Source: Pontiellaceae bacterium B1224 (GTDB taxonomy: Bacteria; Verrucomicrobiota; Kiritimatiellia; Kiritimatiellales; Pontiellaceae). From it: a stretch of 64,000 nucleotides of DNA. Position 1 is the first letter of the stretch, and every line of letters begins with the position of its first letter. The notes beneath the pieces are model-generated. The model saw only the letters and a program-made list of their open reading frames with translations, did not search any database and was not told the origin of the DNA. The stretch is from positions 56,794-120,793 of the forward strand of contig JAROBA010000014.1 in assembly GCA_029432815.1 (NCBI GenBank), in the 5' to 3' direction. Both the position numbers and the translations under genes were made by a program. Positions 36,414 to 45,242 of the stretch are shown one piece after another.

Positions 36414-37232
36414 ATGAAATCATTAATGAATCTGTATCTGCTGACCGGCCTTTCGCTCACGCTATGGACAGTAGCAGTTTCGGCGCAGGACTTTGTTGAC
36501 CCGGGCTATACGGGGGTCACTCAGTTTGCCCAGTGGTCGAGCTTTACCCATGCCACGACAAATTCCGGAGTGAATACACCCCAATGGGAGGCGGGTTCGC
36601 CCGGGTTGGAATTGAAACAGTTTAACCCGGCTATCATTACTGGCGGCGGGAATATTTATAGTTATTCTTCTGATCTGTCTTTTGAGCTGACGGGCTCGTC
36701 CGCCACCAATCTGGGAAAGATTTGCCTGCAATTGTTCACCTGGGGCGATGCGAATGCACTTTCGAATGAAACGGTTCGTCTGGTTTTAGATGGTGGAATG
36801 GAGCTGGAACCAACTTCCTCAACGAACTTTTATCAATTCATCGATGATCAGGGTGCGTATGGGGAATATCACACGCTGGGCTATAAACTGGAATGGGAGC
36901 TGGGAAATAATGCCGTGACGAACTACAGCATCCTTTTCGAAACCATCATTCACTCCAGTCTTGATGGACTCCGGTTAAATACGCAAGCCGCCGTTCCGAT
37001 GGCACCCACCCCGATGGTTGAATTGGCGTTCAGTGGAAATGAACCGGTGGTGCAGTTCGAAACGGTTCCAGGCGTGGCCTACCAGGTGCTGTGTTCAGAA
37101 TCACTCACGAATGCGTTGGCAGACTGGACGATTATTCAAGGGCCGATCTCGGGCGATGGATCAACATTCACTTCCACTAATTCCGCTTTGAACCCTCAAC
37201 AGTTTTATACGGTTGAATCCTGGTTGGAGTGA
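36414..37232 (+). CDS. secreted protein of unknown function in the heme operon
   Basis: A 272-residue protein with a signal peptide (cleavage near VSAQ, residue 25) and a GGAGACG ribosome site. The mature N-terminus 'FVDPGYTGVTQFAQWSSF' leads into a beta-rich domain, then a C-terminal FYRI-type domain, here 'FETVPGVAYQVLCSESLTN' ending 'QQFYTVESWLE'. Its opening has the same plan as the preceding PEP-CTERM protein (a Tyr/Gly stretch, a conserved W, then beta strands), so they may be related. No heme-ligand motif is obvious. It lies between the PEP-CTERM gene and the receptor, whose start follows 13 bp after the stop. Confidence 0.7.
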   Translation: MKSLMNLYLLTGLSLTLWTVAVSAQDFVDPGYTGVTQFAQWSSFTHATTNSGVNTPQWEAGSPGLELKQFNPAIITGGGNIYSYSSDLSFELTGSSATNLGKICLQLFTWGDANALSNETVRLVLDGGMELEPTSSTNFYQFIDDQGAYGEYHTLGYKLEWELGNNAVTNYSILFETIIHSSLDGLRLNTQAAVPMAPTPMVELAFSGNEPVVQFETVPGVAYQVLCSESLTNALADWTIIQGPISGDGSTFTSTNSALNPQQFYTVESWLE

Positions 37233-37245
37233 GCATGCCGTCCGT

Positions 37246-39462
37246 ATGAATCGAATAAGATTACTTCTTGTCGTTAGTGGTTGTGCCGGCTTTGCACAAC
37301 AAACGTGGTCCGAGCTTCGGGAGGGGGAAATTCCCCCGCCCGAATTGGGCGTTACGGAGGTGGTCGGCACGAAGAAAAGTGACCGGGATGTTTCGCGTAA
37401 ACCGGCCTCGATGATTGAGATGAATTTTGCTTCTGAGAAAACCGGACCGGTCACCGATGCCGAAGATGTGGTGCGATATGATCCGGGAGTTTCAATTCCG
37501 TTCGATATCGCTGGCGCGGATCCATTTGTTCCGTATGGCAACAATGGATTTTCGAGCTATCAGATTCGCGGGGTCGGTGGAAACCGGCTGCTGCTGACGA
37601 TTGATGGCATTCGGCAACCGCCGGAATATGATCAGGCCGGAGGAATGGGGCGCACCTTTTTTGATCCGCGGGTTTATGGCGGCGTGCAGATTCTGAAGGG
37701 AACCGGATCGGCTCAGTTCGGCAGCGAAGCGCTCGGCGGCGCAATTGGCTTTCGCAGTAAATCGCTGACCGATGAACTTGAATATTCTCCGCGCCCCTGG
37801 CTGCTGCAGGGCAGCACCACCCTGAAATCGGTGGATCAGAGCATCAATGGATTGGTACGTGCCGGGGTGCGCGGCGGCGATATGTACATCACGGCCACGG
37901 ACTCCTATACCGACGGGCATGAAGTGGAAAATGCGAAGGGCGATGTGGAGGCCAATCCGCTGGACTTTCAGCAAAACCATTTTTTGTCGACCGTCTCCTG
38001 GATTCCAAGTGAACAGAACCGAGTTTGGGTGACGGGTGAAAACTTTCTGTATCACGGGAAGTCCCGCCTCAAAAGTTCGGAGGTCGGCCGCGTCAATTAC
38101 GTGGGCACGGAAAATACGAACGAACGCTCGCGCGTCAGTATGGATTATTTAAACACGCCCGATGCGGGCTGGTGGGATCAACTGTCCGCCAAGGGCTATA
38201 TCCAACAATCGGAAAATAACAGTCTGAACAATCGAAATTCGTACTGGGTTGATGCGCCGCCTTTCCCGGGATTGGACCCCTCCACGAATACGATTTATCG
38301 CACTGATCGAATTGGTTTCTCCCACGACCTGGTGGGGGGAACGCTGGCACTGAATCATTTATTTGATACCGGCGCATTTGAGCACAATTTAAATTATGGG
38401 ATGGAGCTGGGCTATGAGCATGGGGAAAATTCGTTTAATCGGGATTTGGTTCAAAACGGCATCCCGATGAATACCGATGCACCGACGGCATTTGATCCGT
38501 CGGACTTGCATCGCGCCGAATTTTATATTGAAGATTCCGTGGCGCGGGGACGGTGGAATGTGATTGGCGGCGTACGCTTAACCGACTACCGCATCCTGCC
38601 CGGGAATGATCCGGACTATCTGGCCCAAACGGGATCGTTGCCTAAACCGGACTATGAAAATCGGTCCCTCTCCCCGAGTGCATCGGTGGATTATCAGCCT
38701 TCCGAAAATACGCTGCTATGGGGGCGGTATGCGCATGGAGTACGGAACCCTTCGCTGGAGGATTACGTGGGCTACTTTGATCACGAGCTCGGATTCTACC
38801 GCGTGCCGAATCCAAACCTGGAAGCGGAAAGCAGCGATGCGTTTGAAACGGGCGCACGCTTTGGCCACACGGGAATATCGGTGGATGCCTCGCTGTTTTA
38901 CACCTTCTATGACGGCTTCATCGAAGAACGCGAAACGGGCGTGGTAGACACGGATGGCAAAAGCGAAACCATGCTGATGAATGTCGGGCAGGTGGATATT
39001 TACGGCGCGGAAGCCGGGATTGATCTTTGGCCGGCGGAATGGGGCCTCCCGCTGGAGGGGATTTCGACCGGCATGAAAATGGTCTACACGGACGGGAAAA
39101 ATCAAAGCGAAAATGACGAGGTGGATTCTGTTGAGCCGTTTGAAGCGGTGATTTATGTGGGCTACGACCACGTCTCCGGAAAATGGGGAACGCGTCTGAC
39201 AGGAATATACCGGGCCCAAAAAAAAGCAGTATCCCAGCAGTGGACAGCTTTCATTCCTCCCTCCTCCTTTGTGGTGGACTGGACGGGCTATTGGAACATT
39301 ACGCCGCGCATCTCGCTGGTGGCCACAATACGAAATTTAACCGATCAAAAATATTGGGTTTGGCCCAATGCCGGTCGAAGCGATCACACGTTTAATGAAA
39401 ATCCTGAGCTGGCAGTCCAGCCGGGGATTAATGGAATTTTAGAACTGAATATTGCGTTATAA
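37246..39462 (+). CDS. TonB-dependent heme/hemin outer-membrane receptor
   Basis: A 738-residue protein from ATG 37246, with a signal peptide ending near GFAQ. A TonB-box-like 'GVTEVVGT' precedes the plug: 'FSSYQIRGVGGNRLLLTIDG' and 'ILKGTGSAQFGSEALGGAIGF' are the HemR/HmuR-type plug signatures. The barrel has 'VRNPSLEDYVGYF' and the NPNL box in 'VPNPNLEAESSDAF', diagnostic of heme and hemoglobin receptors, and ends in a C-terminal aromatic-hydrophobic strand 'GILELNIAL'. It imports heme across the outer membrane using the TonB complex at 26-31 kb. Downstream genes hemS-hmuTUV complete the pathway. Confidence 0.92.
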   Translation: MNRIRLLLVVSGCAGFAQQTWSELREGEIPPPELGVTEVVGTKKSDRDVSRKPASMIEMNFASEKTGPVTDAEDVVRYDPGVSIPFDIAGADPFVPYGNNGFSSYQIRGVGGNRLLLTIDGIRQPPEYDQAGGMGRTFFDPRVYGGVQILKGTGSAQFGSEALGGAIGFRSKSLTDELEYSPRPWLLQGSTTLKSVDQSINGLVRAGVRGGDMYITATDSYTDGHEVENAKGDVEANPLDFQQNHFLSTVSWIPSEQNRVWVTGENFLYHGKSRLKSSEVGRVNYVGTENTNERSRVSMDYLNTPDAGWWDQLSAKGYIQQSENNSLNNRNSYWVDAPPFPGLDPSTNTIYRTDRIGFSHDLVGGTLALNHLFDTGAFEHNLNYGMELGYEHGENSFNRDLVQNGIPMNTDAPTAFDPSDLHRAEFYIEDSVARGRWNVIGGVRLTDYRILPGNDPDYLAQTGSLPKPDYENRSLSPSASVDYQPSENTLLWGRYAHGVRNPSLEDYVGYFDHELGFYRVPNPNLEAESSDAFETGARFGHTGISVDASLFYTFYDGFIEERETGVVDTDGKSETMLMNVGQVDIYGAEAGIDLWPAEWGLPLEGISTGMKMVYTDGKNQSENDEVDSVEPFEAVIYVGYDHVSGKWGTRLTGIYRAQKKAVSQQWTAFIPPSSFVVDWTGYWNITPRISLVATIRNLTDQKYWVWPNAGRSDHTFNENPELAVQPGINGILELNIAL

Positions 39463-39485
39463 GCAAGCTAACCAAGGAGAATAAA

Positions 39486-40565
39486 ATGAATGAGATTAAC
39501 AGCAATGAAGCCGCACTGGAACTGCGTCAGGCCTACTTCAAACTGAAGGAAGAATCGCCGATGCTGCGGGTGCGGAATGCCGCCGCTCAACTGGGGGTTT
39601 CTGAAGGTCAATTGGTTGCCAGTCGCGTCGGTGAAGGTGTGACTCGCCTGAAGGATGAACCGCAGGAAATTCTCGAACAGATTGAAGGACTGGGTGAAGT
39701 GATGGCACTGACCCGCAACGAGGATTGCGTGCATGAACGCAACGGGGTGTATTCCAACCATTCCTTTTCAAAACACGGCCCGATGGCGATGGGGCTGTTC
39801 GTGAATCCGGACATCGACCTGCGCCTGTTCATGAACCACTGGAAATTTTGTTTTGCCGTGCAGGAAGAGTCGCACGGGCATATGCGTAAAAGCATTCAGT
39901 TCTTCGATCCGACCGGAACGGCCATTCATAAAATCTATGTAACCGGAAAATCCGATGAAGCGGCATACGATAAATTGGTAGCCGATTTTACGGCGGACGA
40001 ACAGCCGCTCTTTATTGAGGTGGAAGCGGCCAAACCGCCATTGGCCACCGTGGATGATGATGCTGTGGATTGGTCCGAATTCCGCGCGGCGTGGGAAGGC
40101 ATGAAGGACACGCACGATTTTTATCCGATGCTCCGTAAATTCAAGGTGGACCGTCAGCAGGCGTTTCGTCATATCGGCGACGATTTTGCCTTCCCGGTCA
40201 GCAATGAAACCTCGCGCAAAATTCTTGAACTGGCGCGCGATCGCAAGTGCGAGATCATGGTTTTTGTCGGCAACAAAGGCTGCATTCAGATTCACACCGG
40301 ACCGGTTGAAAATCTGATGGAAAGAGACGGCTGGTTTAATGTGCTCGACCCGATTTTCAACCTGCACCTGAAAGAGGGTTCCATTGCGAATACCTGGATC
40401 ACCAAAAAACCAACGGTCGATGGCATTGTGACCGCGGTGGAAGTGTTTGATGCCGACGGTGAAATTATTGCGACCTTCTTCGGCAAGCGTAAACCGGGCA
40501 TTCCCGAACTCAAACTCTGGCGTGAAATCGTGGCCGAAATTCCGGCCGAAGGAGTGAAGGCATGA
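39486..40565 (+). CDS. hmuS: hemin-degrading factor HemS/HmuS/ChuS
   Basis: A 359-residue cytoplasmic protein with no signal peptide and a strong AAGGAG ribosome site. It consists of two similar HemS halves (about 1-180 and 185-350), beginning 'LRQAYFKLKEESPMLRVRNA' and with 'FVGNKGCIQIHTGPVENL' and 'WFNVLDPIFNLHL', the second-half signature. Family members bind heme, deliver it, or degrade it oxidatively or with reductants. An ATGA overlap couples it to hmuT. Its presence with hutW gives two heme-handling routes. Confidence 0.94.
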   Translation: MNEINSNEAALELRQAYFKLKEESPMLRVRNAAAQLGVSEGQLVASRVGEGVTRLKDEPQEILEQIEGLGEVMALTRNEDCVHERNGVYSNHSFSKHGPMAMGLFVNPDIDLRLFMNHWKFCFAVQEESHGHMRKSIQFFDPTGTAIHKIYVTGKSDEAAYDKLVADFTADEQPLFIEVEAAKPPLATVDDDAVDWSEFRAAWEGMKDTHDFYPMLRKFKVDRQQAFRHIGDDFAFPVSNETSRKILELARDRKCEIMVFVGNKGCIQIHTGPVENLMERDGWFNVLDPIFNLHLKEGSIANTWITKKPTVDGIVTAVEVFDADGEIIATFFGKRKPGIPELKLWREIVAEIPAEGVKA

Positions 40566-41386
40566 AGCGGCAACTTTTAAGTGTACTGGCCTTGGCGGCC
40601 TGGACGGCCCATGCCGTACCGGAGCGGTTGGTCGTGGTCGGCGGCGCGGTGAATGAAATCGTGTATGCCTTGGGCGCAGAAGACCTGCTGGTTGGAAATT
40701 GCGTTTCCAGTTATTACCCGCCGGAAGCCCTCAAACTTCCAAAGGTTGGATATCAGCGCATGCTGCCGGCCGAGGGTATTATTTCGCTGAATCCGGATCT
40801 GGTGATTCTGACGGATAAGGCCGGTCCGCCAGCGGTGATCCAGCAGTTGGAAAGTACCGGAGTGGAGGTGCTCAAGGTACCCGCTGCAGAATCATTTGAG
40901 GGAGTTCTTGAAACCATTCAAACGATTGGTGCACAGCTGGAGCGGACCGAACAGGCGGATGCATTGATCGCCCGTTTGACGGCCGAAAAAGCAGCACTGG
41001 ATGCGGAGTTGGAAAATCAGGAAGCGGCTCCGAAAGTGCTGTTCATTTTGACGCATGGTGGTGCGCCCAGTGTGGGCGGTGCCGGAACGGCGGCGGATGC
41101 GATGATTGCTTTATCCGGAGGTGAAAATGTGGCCACGGCGTTTTCGGGCTATAAACCGCTTTCGCCGGAAGAGCTGATTGAGCTGGCCCCGGACTATGTG
41201 CTGAGCTCAACAAGCGGTGTCGGCCCCGGTGGCGGGGGCTCGGATGCCATTCTGAAAATTCCCGGAGTGGCGCTGACGCCGGCGGGTAAGAACGATCAGA
41301 TCATCGTGATGGATTCTCTGCTATTGCTGGGCTTTGGTCCGCGCACCGTCGAGGCGGCAGCACAGTTGCATAATGCCTATGACTAA
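40562..41386 (+). CDS. hmuT: hemin ABC transporter substrate-binding protein HmuT
   Basis: A 274-residue type III periplasmic-binding protein with a signal peptide (ends AHAVP, about residue 18). The order 'LVVVGGAVNEIVYALGAEDL', 'VGYQRMLPAEGIISLNPDLV' and 'AFSGYKPLSPEELIELAPDY' is typical of HmuT/BtuF-like heme binders; 'SSYYP' and 'GYQRML' hold candidate heme-ligand tyrosines. It carries periplasmic heme to HmuUV. It overlaps hmuS by four bases and hmuU by about 14. Confidence 0.93.
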   Translation: MKRQLLSVLALAAWTAHAVPERLVVVGGAVNEIVYALGAEDLLVGNCVSSYYPPEALKLPKVGYQRMLPAEGIISLNPDLVILTDKAGPPAVIQQLESTGVEVLKVPAAESFEGVLETIQTIGAQLERTEQADALIARLTAEKAALDAELENQEAAPKVLFILTHGGAPSVGGAGTAADAMIALSGGENVATAFSGYKPLSPEELIELAPDYVLSSTSGVGPGGGGSDAILKIPGVALTPAGKNDQIIVMDSLLLLGFGPRTVEAAAQLHNAYD

Positions 41387-42386
41387 ATCGAAATTCCATA
41401 TACGTTGGTTGTTTGGCCTCGGTATTTTGCTGCTCGTGATTATGGGGATGGCGGTTTCGGTGGGAGCCGTCGCCATTTCTCCATCGGAATTACTCGGCGG
41501 AAACCTGACCGAATTGCAGCAGGCGGTACTCTGGTCGATCCGGATTCCGCGTATGCTGCTCGGCGTGATTGTGGGTTCTGCGCTTGCCGTTTCCGGTGCG
41601 GCCATGCAGGGGCTTTTCCGAAATCCGTTGGCCGATCCCGGATTGATTGGCATCACGAGCGGGGCGGCTTTGGCCGTGGCAATCATGATTGTGCTGGTGA
41701 GTCCAACCAGTGGATTTCTGGGAACCTATGGATTGAGTGTGGCGGCGTTTATCGGCGCCATTCTGACCTGTTTTGTGATAATGCGTTTTGCGCGGGCATC
41801 CCAGTCGTTGTCGGTGATGTATATGCTGCTGGCCGGGATTGCGGTGAATGCCATTGCGGCCGCGGCGACGGGCTTTCTCACCTATATCAGCGACGACCAG
41901 CAATTGCGCACATTGACCTTTTGGACGATGGGCAGTTTGGCCAGTGCGCTGTGGCCCACCGTGATTGTGGCGGTGAGCTGTGTCGTGCCCGGCCTGTTTT
42001 TGATGATGCGCAATGCCCGAAATCTGAATATGCTGCTGCTCGGCGAAGAGGATGCCGGGCATCTGGGCGTGGACTGCGATCGATTGAAAAACCGCTTAGT
42101 CATTGCCATTGCATTGGCGGTAGGCGCGGGCGTGGCAGTGAGTGGATTTATCGGTTTTGTGGGTTTGGTGGTGCCGCATTTGATTCGCCTGTTCATCGGG
42201 CCGGATCATCGTATTCTTTTACCCGCTTCAGCATTGCTTGGTGCGGCTTTGCTGTTGGTGGCCGATACGATTTCCCGAACGGTGGTGGCGCCGGCGGAAA
42301 TTCCCGTGGGCATCATTACCAGTCTGATCGGCGGACCCTTTTTCCTCTGGTTGCTGATTCGTCAATATTCCGGGAGAGCCCAATGA
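41373..42386 (+). CDS. hmuU: hemin ABC transporter permease HmuU (FecCD family)
   Basis: About 337 residues from ATG 41373 (41379 is equally possible). It has the FecCD/BtuC layout of about ten membrane helices, with 'LWSIRIPRMLLGVIVGSALA' and 'GNPLADPGLIGITSGAALAV'-like family segments and the cytoplasmic coupling loop 'VGLVVPHLIRLFIGPDHRIL'. As a homodimer it forms the inner-membrane channel for heme. ATGA overlap with hmuV. Confidence 0.94.
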   Translation: MPMTKSKFHIRWLFGLGILLLVIMGMAVSVGAVAISPSELLGGNLTELQQAVLWSIRIPRMLLGVIVGSALAVSGAAMQGLFRNPLADPGLIGITSGAALAVAIMIVLVSPTSGFLGTYGLSVAAFIGAILTCFVIMRFARASQSLSVMYMLLAGIAVNAIAAAATGFLTYISDDQQLRTLTFWTMGSLASALWPTVIVAVSCVVPGLFLMMRNARNLNMLLLGEEDAGHLGVDCDRLKNRLVIAIALAVGAGVAVSGFIGFVGLVVPHLIRLFIGPDHRILLPASALLGAALLLVADTISRTVVAPAEIPVGIITSLIGGPFFLWLLIRQYSGRAQ

Positions 42387-43150
42387 TTGAAGCGAGCGAT
42401 CTTGAGTTTTCGGTTCGTAATAAATCGATTTTAAAGCCGACGAGTCTGACGCTACTGGGAGCCGGAATTACAGCCATCCTCGGCCCGAACGGCGCGGCGA
42501 AATCGACGTTGTTAAAATGCCTCAGCGGGGCGCATCAACCGACGGGCGGCACGGTTCAATTTGATCAAAAAAACCTTTCGGACTATTCGGCCAAAGCGCT
42601 GGCACAGCGGCGCGCGGTATTGTCGCAATCCACCGAAATCGCCTTCCCGTTTAAAGTGCATGAAGTCGTGATTATGGGGCGTAACCCGCACCTGGTTGGC
42701 CGGGAGTCGGAAGAGGATCATCGGATTGTCGAGCAGGCATTGCAGAGTGTGGATGCGCTGGATTTGGTGGATCGTGAATTTTCAACACTCTCCGGTGGGG
42801 AAAAACAGCGGGTTCAATTGGCGCGCGTTTTTGCACAGGTGTGGGAGCGGCCGGAATCGTTTGTTCTATTGGATGAACCGACGTCTGCGCTGGATTTGCG
42901 GCATCAGAGTCAGATTCTGGGTTACGTGCGGCAACAGGTTGAACGGTTCAAAATGACCGTGCTGTGTATTCTGCACGATATTAATTTGGCGGCGATGTAT
43001 GCCGATCGAATTATCCTGATGAAAAACGGGGCCATTCAATATCAGGGGTCCCGCGAAGAGGTGCTGACGACCGAGCGGCTCGAAGAGGTATTCGAAACCA
43101 GGATTCTGCATCATCGTATCGAGAACCAATCGCGGTTCTTTTTAGGCTAG
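42383..43150 (+). CDS. hmuV: hemin ABC transporter ATP-binding protein HmuV
   Basis: A 255-residue ATPase with ATG at 42383, in an ATGA overlap with hmuU. Walker A reads GPNGAAKST, with Ala in place of the usual second Gly; the codons GCG GCG support this. The signature motif is 'LSGGEKQRVQLARVF', Walker B 'FVLLDEPTSALD' with catalytic Glu, and the H-loop His lies in 'LCILHDINLA'. Hydrolysis drives HmuU. The G-to-A change in the P-loop is tolerated in some ABC proteins but is unusual enough to note. The last base is followed by an exact palindrome copy at 43152. Confidence 0.93.
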   Translation: MIEASDLEFSVRNKSILKPTSLTLLGAGITAILGPNGAAKSTLLKCLSGAHQPTGGTVQFDQKNLSDYSAKALAQRRAVLSQSTEIAFPFKVHEVVIMGRNPHLVGRESEEDHRIVEQALQSVDALDLVDREFSTLSGGEKQRVQLARVFAQVWERPESFVLLDEPTSALDLRHQSQILGYVRQQVERFKMTVLCILHDINLAAMYADRIILMKNGAIQYQGSREEVLTTERLEEVFETRILHHRIENQSRFFLG

Positions 43151-43151
43151 T

Positions 43152-43166
43152 TTCCAATCCTTGGAA
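43152..43166. repeat. exact 15-bp palindrome copy in the hmuV-exporter gap
   Basis: TTCCAATCCTTGGAA directly after the hmuV stop. It forms a short hairpin without a T tract. Confidence 0.8.
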
Positions 43167-43191
43167 GCTGAAAAGGGGGAGGGTTTTTGCG

Positions 43192-44916
43192 ATGAAGCAG
43201 AATCATACACTAAAAGAAATTGTTCCGTATTACCGTACGTACAAACGAAAGTTTGTAACGAATATCGCATTGATCATTTTGCGCATTGGCTGCGTGACGC
43301 TGATCCCGTTGCTCACCCGCCAGCTGTTCTATTTTCAGCCGGATCACACCTGGGAATATCTGGGCTGGGTGGGCGGCATCATTCTAGCGATTGTTGGGAT
43401 GGTTTGGTGCAGTTATGAAATCATTCGGGTGGGTAAAGAAATCGGGGCATCCATTGAGAGCGATCTCCGCCGGGATCTGTTCGCCCATCTGCAGAAACTC
43501 AACTTTTCGTATTACGATACCCACAAAACCGGGCATCTCATGGCGCGCATGACCAATGATCTGGGAACCCTTTCCGGAACACTGCATCAACTGCCGGAGG
43601 ATTTGCTCAATACACTCCTCACCCTGCTCGGGGCGTTGGTGGTGATGTTCTGGATGAATACACCGCTGGCGCTGATTGCCATTCTTCCCTTACCGGTTGC
43701 GGTGTGGATGGGCATCCGCAGTAAGAAAAAATTCAAGATGCACTCCCATCGGATTCGCGCCGACATCGGGCGAATCAACAGCACCATGGAAAACTCGATT
43801 ATGGGCATTCGTGAGGTGCAGTCTTTTGCCAATGAAGCAATGCAGATGGTGGAGTTTGAAAAAATCAATCGACGCTTCTGCACGGCCAAATTTGATTTAG
43901 CCAAAACGGCGGCGAGCTATGCGGCTTTCATGCTGGGCTTCATGCGGGTGCACGGACTCATGATTACCGTGGCCGGCAGTTTGATGTGCGTGTTTCATCA
44001 GTTGCCCATCGCTGACTTGATTGCGTTTATGATGTACACGCGTTTTATGATTATGCCGATTGAGCGGCTGGTCAGTTTTTCCGATCAATATGCGCAAGGG
44101 CTTGCGGCCTTTGAGCGGTTTGCGGAGATTCTCGATACGCAGCCGGAAATTAAACAGGACCCTGCGGCCATTCCGCCCGAGCAGGTCAAGGGAGCGCTTC
44201 AGTTTAATCAGGTTTCGTTTGCCTATGACGGGACGGATCGAACAGTACTGAATGACGTGACGCTGGCGGTGGAGCCGGGAGCGATCATTGCATTGGTGGG
44301 CGAATCCGGTGCCGGAAAATCGACCTTGGCCAGTTTGGTTTCGCGATTTTATGAAGCCACCACCGGCCGGATTTTACTGGATGGAACTGATATTAAAAAA
44401 CAGCCGCTCTATTGGTTGCGTCAGCAGATCGGAGTGGTGCAGCAGGTTCCTTTTTTATTCGATTCCAGCATCCGATATAACATTGGGTTTGGCCGACCGG
44501 ATGCCACAGAAGCCGAACTGCGCGAAGCGGCGAAGCAGGCCAATATTCTGGAGTTCATCGATTCGCTTCCGGAGGGCATGGATACGATGGTGGGCGAACA
44601 GGGCGTGATGCTTTCCGGCGGGCAGCGCCAGCGTATTTCGATTGCGCGCGTTTTCCTGAAAAATCCGCCGATCATCATTTTTGATGAAGCGACGTCCTCG
44701 CTGGATAATGAATCCGAACGCTTGATGCAGGAGGCGATGAATCACCTGTTTAAAGGGCGGACCACGCTGATTATTGCGCACCGACTCTCCACCGTTAAAC
44801 ATGCTGATTACACCTATGTTTTCCGGGAAGGCTGCATTGAAGAATCCGGCACGCACGACGACCTGATGGCCGCCGAAGGCTATTATCACCAGCTATACAT
44901 GCAGGGGCAGAGCTGA
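43192..44916 (+). CDS. ABC exporter, fused membrane and ATPase domains
   Basis: A 574-residue half-transporter of the MdlB/MsbA type. Six membrane helices occupy about 20-300 ('FVTNIALIILRIGCVTLIPL' is the first), and the ATPase domain follows from about 335: Walker A 'GESGAGKST', Q-loop 'IGVVQQVPF', signature 'LSGGQRQRISIAR', Walker B 'IIIFDEATSSLD' and the switch His in 'IIAHRLSTVKH'. Substrate is unknown. As the last gene of the heme operon (41 bp after hmuV, own GGGGGAGGG ribosome site) it could export excess porphyrin or heme, but the location is the only evidence. Confidence 0.9.
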   Translation: MKQNHTLKEIVPYYRTYKRKFVTNIALIILRIGCVTLIPLLTRQLFYFQPDHTWEYLGWVGGIILAIVGMVWCSYEIIRVGKEIGASIESDLRRDLFAHLQKLNFSYYDTHKTGHLMARMTNDLGTLSGTLHQLPEDLLNTLLTLLGALVVMFWMNTPLALIAILPLPVAVWMGIRSKKKFKMHSHRIRADIGRINSTMENSIMGIREVQSFANEAMQMVEFEKINRRFCTAKFDLAKTAASYAAFMLGFMRVHGLMITVAGSLMCVFHQLPIADLIAFMMYTRFMIMPIERLVSFSDQYAQGLAAFERFAEILDTQPEIKQDPAAIPPEQVKGALQFNQVSFAYDGTDRTVLNDVTLAVEPGAIIALVGESGAGKSTLASLVSRFYEATTGRILLDGTDIKKQPLYWLRQQIGVVQQVPFLFDSSIRYNIGFGRPDATEAELREAAKQANILEFIDSLPEGMDTMVGEQGVMLSGGQRQRISIARVFLKNPPIIIFDEATSSLDNESERLMQEAMNHLFKGRTTLIIAHRLSTVKHADYTYVFREGCIEESGTHDDLMAAEGYYHQLYMQGQS

Positions 44917-45145
44917 GGTGTTTCGGAGCTTATTTCTTCGATGTTTTGTCGGTGCTGTCGACGAACCGTTTATTTTTAGCGAGTGACTGTTTCCGAAAGT
45001 CCTGCATATGGCCCTGCGCGCAATGCTTACGGATAATCCTCATCCTAAATGAGGCAAATGGCGGAGCGTTCTGGCAAAGGGGAACGCAAGGCAAAAACAA
45101 TGCGTCGAGATCTCTGAGACGCATTTCCGTGAAAATCCCGAATAT
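44917..45145. other. intergenic gap between heme operon and fucan cluster
   Basis: The 326-bp space up to the fucosidase start holds no supported gene. A 37-codon minus-strand frame ending near 44930 has a plausible basic C-terminus (AKNKRFVDSTDKTSKK) but a poor ribosome site. The right part is promoter site C. Confidence 0.5.
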
Positions 45146-45190
45146 ATCCCGCAAAATAGGGATACTCCGATGAGATCAATTGCGTATACT
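45146..45190 (+). promoter_or_regulatory. promoter with ATCCC/GGGAT operator (site C)
   Basis: ATCCCGCAAAATAGGGAT (45146-45163) is base-for-base identical to site D at 55734. TATACT (45185-45190) follows after exactly 21 bp. The fucosidase ATG is 53 bp further. Confidence 0.7.
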
Positions 45191-45242
45191 TTTTCGTTAT
45201 TAGCAATCTGATTGGAGAATCCAAATTACGTAGGAAGGATAA

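Noticed and set aside
44930..45154. 74-codon minus-strand frame after the ABC exporter
   Set aside because: The basic C-terminus looks protein-like, but the start overlaps promoter site C and the ribosome site is poor; kept only as a note.
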